Source of the DNA: Pelargonium nanum
Taxonomy: Eukaryota > Streptophyta > Magnoliopsida > Geraniales > Geraniaceae
Length of the DNA stretch: 21,391 bases
Reading direction: 5' to 3'
Assembly (NCBI GenBank): GCA_036897485.1
Contig: JAYMTF010001772.1
Location: 1-21,391, forward strand
Under the pieces are notes generated by a model, which saw only the letters and a program-made list of their open reading frames with translations, made no database searches and was not told where the DNA came from. The position numbers were made by a program, and so were the translations under genes. Of this stretch, positions 18,618 through 21,391 are shown piece by piece; positions within the stretch are counted from its first letter, which is position 1, and each line of letters begins with the position of its first letter.

Positions 18618-20705
18618 ATAAAGTAGTTTATCTAATAATAGAAATGTTTTTGTAATCAGAACTATGGTGAATATTATGACACAAAAGAATTAGGATTGGA
18701 CGGTCCGCTTCAACTTGTTAGAGTTAAGCAGAAAAATAAAACCATTGATTTAGATCTATCTTCTAACAAATGGATCCACAAGGTTGGACTTCAGGGAGAA
18801 AAATTGGGACTTTTCAAGAAAAATCGTGGTACAAATTGGATGTAGCGTATTAGTAATCTTCCAACAAACAAAAAATTTGTTTGGCACAAGGTGCACAAAT
18901 ATTAATTAATTAGTAAATCATTGGTTTCTTCTCAACATTGATTAAATTTTGGATGCTATATATCAAATGAAATTCTTCAGCCCCCTTGGTGCAAACCCAT
19001 ACCCAGTTGTGTTGAAAGAGTTGCTTGGGTAAATGGTCATAACATAGGGCGGTACTCGCCTACTACCATCTCCGAAAGAGATGGTTGCAGCGAATGTGAC
19101 TACCGCAACGATTATCATCCCTCTAATTGTTTGACTAACCATGAAAAACTTGCTCAAAGATTGTATAAGAATGTGCACTCTCAGTTATTTGGTGGGAATG
19201 CATTTTTCTTGTACCTTACCACATTATTTGGTAAATTAATGCAAGTACTAAGTTCCGCGATCGTTTCTTCGCGACTATGGTGATAACACATTGGTGTTGT
19301 TCGAAGAGTTTAGAGGCGATCCCATCCTTAAGTTCCAAACTGTCACCATTGGTAAGATTTGCGCAAATGTTTAAAAGAACAACATATTGGAGCTGTCGTG
19401 CCTAGGTGATCAAGTTATATTAAAGATCAAATTTGTTAGCTTTAGAGAGCCCAAGGGAAAATGTGGATCTTTCAATAGAGGGGTAGATGCGAAATTAGTC
19501 AAACCAAATCAATAATTGAAAATGCTTGTGTTGGACAGAGGAGTTGCTCGTTTGATGTCCAATTTTCAAATATGAACCGACAACCATACACATTCACCGC
19601 TCTCTACTAAATGGGATAACAAGAATCGGTGAGTGATCCGAAGATGCACAAGTCAAATTTGATACCTTAAAATCCTTGAACAACTCAACCCACCAATCCG
19701 GAGCAAGAGCTATGTCCAATTTTTTTCCACCCTCTGCCCTTGCGCTAGGTAAATTGATATCCTTCCAACTCCAAATCACTCACGCTACAACTTCCTACAG
19801 CACCTGCGAGCAACTCCTCTGTCCAACACAAGCATTTTCAATCATTGATTTGGTTTGACTAGCTTAGCATCTACCCCTCTCGAAAGATCCACATTTTCCA
19901 CTGGGCTCCCAAAGCTCGCAAATTTGATTTCTGATATAATTTGTTCACCTTGGCACAATAACGCTCCAATGTGTTGTTCTCATAATCATTTGCGCAGATC
20001 TTGCCAATGGTGACAGTTTGGACTTTGAAGATGGGATTGCCTCCAAACTCTTCGAACAACACTAATGTGTTATCACCATAGTCACGAAGAAACGACCGTG
20101 GAACATGGTACTTGCATTAATTTACCAAATAATGTTGTAACATAAAAGAAAAAAAACATTTCCACCAAACAATTGAGAGTGCACATTGTTATACTGTCTT
20201 TGAGCATGTTTTTTGATAGTTGGTCAAGCAATTAGAGGGATGATAAGTGTTGCGGTAGTCACATTCGAAGCTGCAACCATCTTCTCCGGCGAGGGTAGTA
20301 GGCCAGTACCGCCCTATGTTGTGACCATTGACCCAAACAACTCCTTTACTCATTCCCATCAACTTATATATCATCAAAAATTTAGTTAATGCTTGGAAGA
20401 ATTAATCATTGATTTACTAATTAAAAATAATTGCGCACCTTGTACGAAACAAATTTTTTGTTTGTTCGAAGCTAGTACGCCACATCCAATTTGTACCACG
20501 AGTTTTGATTTTAAAAGTGCCAATTTTTCACCCTGAATCCCAACCTTTTGGATCCATTTGTTAGAAGATAGATCTAGATCAATGGTTTTGTTTTTTTTCT
20601 TAACTCCAACAAGTTGAACCGGACAGTTCAATCCTAGCTCTCTTGTGTTGTACTAATATTCACCATAGTTTTGATCATAAAAACATTTTATTAGATAAGC
20701 TACAA
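18618..20705. repeat. large tail-to-tail inverted repeat of BGAL C-terminal regions
   Basis: Left arm about 18618-19550 (copy A) and right arm about 19807-20705 (copy B, reverse orientation) share exons and introns, for example cttatctaata..aatgttttt just before the NYGEYY exon. Near-identical long stretches remain around the LSSNKW and NGHNIGR regions. Arms of about 0.9 kb are separated by a 256-bp loop that holds the end of copy A and a LINE fragment. Confidence 0.88.
19611..19806 (-). mobile_element. LINE (non-LTR retrotransposon) endonuclease fragment
   Basis: Minus-strand reading gives the end of an APE-type endonuclease domain from a plant LINE. SVSDLELEGYQFT comes first, then a TAG and a frameshift, then KKLDIALAPDWWVELFKDF and KVSNLTCASSDHSPILVI. 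The SDHSP motif is the signature His-containing end of this domain. Only about 65 codons remain, with neither the reverse transcriptase nor a poly-A tail. It fills the gap between the tails of the two BGAL copies, and its end at 19806 abuts copy B exactly. Confidence 0.82.
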
Positions 20706-20882
20706 TTTAATTTAGGATCTATGTTAGCGTAACTACACTACACAGTAATTAATAATAAAAAACAATCTTAGAACTTACTGGTAATCCAACCAAGACATTG
20801 AGCAAATGGATCAGTGTACTTGCCCTTCTTCAGTGTAACATGCTTGCTCAATGTAATCCATTATTTATGAGGAAATCATAAC
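19807..20882 (-). pseudogene. BGAL: beta-galactosidase (GH35, BGAL) pseudogene, copy B, C-terminal part
   Basis: Minus-strand remnants from upstream to downstream. Exon about 20779-20882 reads YDF, then after shifts ITLSKHVTLKKG and TLIHLLNVLVGLP, with GTAAGT donor at 20778. Next is an exon starting NYGEY near 20665, where the acceptor AG has mutated to AA, with NCPVQLVGVKKKNKTIDLD and LSSNKWIQKVGIQGEKLA. Then GVVWVNGHNIGRYWPTT..CLTNYQK (about 20200-20340), and finally YHVPRSFLRDYGDNTLVLFEEF..ICANDYENNTLE, a frameshift, and EIKFASFGSP to ACVGQRSCS. It stops at 19807, where LINE sequence begins. Unlike copy A it keeps Trp in RYWP and lacks the TAG found in the NYGEYY exon. No catalytic N-terminal half lies beyond 20882 within the window. 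Confidence 0.9.
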
Positions 20883-20999
20883 CTGGATAATAATTTTATC
20901 GAATCGAAGTTAATAATATATATAGATTGGAAATATAATGTTTCTTTGTTATTCTTTAGCAAACCACTTACCGACATGTACCAGCAGGTCGCTCCGTTC
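20883..20999. other. intron-like flank of BGAL copy B
   Basis: AT-rich. A minus-strand CG|GTAAGT donor-like site near 20970 could end another eroded exon, but I cannot match its translation to the family. Confidence 0.35.
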
Positions 21000-21391
21000 C
21001 CACAAATTTATTGGGGTGGATATGGATTAAATTAGATGAGGTGTCATCTACTCATAAACTTGGTTTAGCCTAAGCCAAAAAAATTATGGCTCATATTTCT
21101 TTTTTTCTCTCTCTCTAAGCCAAGATCAAGGATCCTAAGCCAAGATTTATTTGGCTTAGGTTAAGCTATTAATGAGGTGATGTCACCTCATTAAAAATTA
21201 TGGATCCGAACGGGTCACTCTGCTCCCACCAATTCACTTGGATGGGTATGAGTGAAATTTAATGAGACGTATCACCTCATTGGTTTAGCTTAGCCTAAGT
21301 CATAAAATGTTTGACTTTTAGATTCTTTTTCATAATATATATATATAGAATAAGGAATCTAAGCCAACAAATATTTGGCTTAGCCTAAGCC
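21000..21391. repeat. two diverged copies of a foldback repeat (MITE-like)
   Basis: A unit beginning ttcccacaaatttattgggg (near 20998) recurs as ctcccaccaattcacttgga (near 21223), each followed by gaggtgtcat / cacctcat and gtttagcctaagcc-type ends. Within unit 1, gtttagcctaagccaaa (about 21064) pairs with tttggcttaggttaagc (about 21150). The window ends in a 15-base palindrome ggcttagcctaagcc (21377-21391). It probably belongs to a small foldback transposon family that continues past the window. Confidence 0.65.

Larger units (their letters stand above)
16860..19610 (+). pseudogene. BGAL: beta-galactosidase (GH35, BGAL) pseudogene, copy A
   Basis: Remnants of a plant cell-wall beta-galactosidase in plus orientation. 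An eroded exon end at 16860-16896 gives RIG-(shift)-YMCA*WNYG, matching RIGPYVCAEWNYG of the family. Exon 17047-17139 reads [24 protein letters not shown]. Exon 18103-18242 reads IENEYGNVESHYGDAK..IMCQQQDA and includes the IENEYG motif with the GH35 acid/base Glu. The gene then jumps to C-terminal exons: 18660 onward (NYGEYYDTKELGLDGP..LSSNKWIHKVGLQGEKLG), with TAG at 18843-18845; about 18968-19210 (SPLGANPYPV, frameshift, AWVNGHNIGRYSPTT..CLTNHEK); and about 19245-19610, a SUEL-type lectin tail (PRSFLRDYGDNTLVLFEEF..ICANV, stop, ..IIENACVGQRSCSFDVQF..ALY, TAA 19608-19610). Central exons, including the one for the nucleophile Glu, are absent. With stops, shifts and a Helitron insertion it cannot make enzyme. 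Confidence 0.92.

Noticed and set aside
1-21391. CRISPR array, bacterial operon, or viral integration
   Set aside because: No regularly spaced repeats with unique spacers, all intact genes are plant nuclear genes, and no viral protein remnants were recognised.

Overview
This is plant nuclear DNA, most likely from a eudicot and possibly a rosid. It is AT-rich between genes, has multi-exon genes with GT..AG introns, and carries plant-specific families: an ACHT-type chloroplast thioredoxin with a transit peptide, a plant PRA1 protein and GH35 beta-galactosidases with a C-terminal lectin-like domain. It also holds typical plant transposon debris (Au-type SINE, Helitron, LINE pieces). I cannot name the species.

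Layout. Bases 1-130 may be the end of an unrecognised gene. Four apparently intact genes follow, all on the minus strand: a PRA1 family protein (574-1197, intronless, 207 aa), an atypical thioredoxin of the ACHT1/ACHT2 type (2296-6696, 4 exons, 227 aa), a membrane-anchored nucleotide pyrophosphatase/phosphodiesterase (9561-10994, single exon, 477 aa) and GRWD1, a glutamate-rich WD-repeat ribosome-biogenesis factor (11606-15087, 12 exons, 470 aa). For the two multi-exon genes every exon was placed by splice signals, and the exon lengths add up to an open frame without a stop. The ACHT intron 1 (about 2.5 kb) holds a SINE relic and a tandem duplication. An RNase H relic of a non-LTR element lies just upstream of the ACHT gene.

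From about 15.2 kb rightward the window is a repeat and pseudogene zone. Its core (16860-20882) is a broken beta-galactosidase locus: a plus-strand copy A, a fragment with an inverted extra copy of one catalytic-domain exon, and a tail-to-tail minus-strand copy B. A LINE endonuclease fragment sits between A and B. A non-autonomous Helitron of 861 bp sits in one arm of the small inverted repeat, and the other arm preserves the site without the Helitron. The right end (about 21000-21391) holds diverged foldback repeats.

The four intact genes do not form a pathway; they are ordinary neighbours (membrane traffic, chloroplast redox signalling, nucleotide/sugar-nucleotide hydrolysis, ribosome assembly). 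ACHT2 and NPP-type genes are also neighbours in Arabidopsis (At4g29670/At4g29680, from memory), so this pair looks like conserved microsynteny. The most interesting structure is the beta-galactosidase inverted-repeat locus. If transcribed, it would fold into hairpins able to yield small RNAs against functional beta-galactosidase genes.
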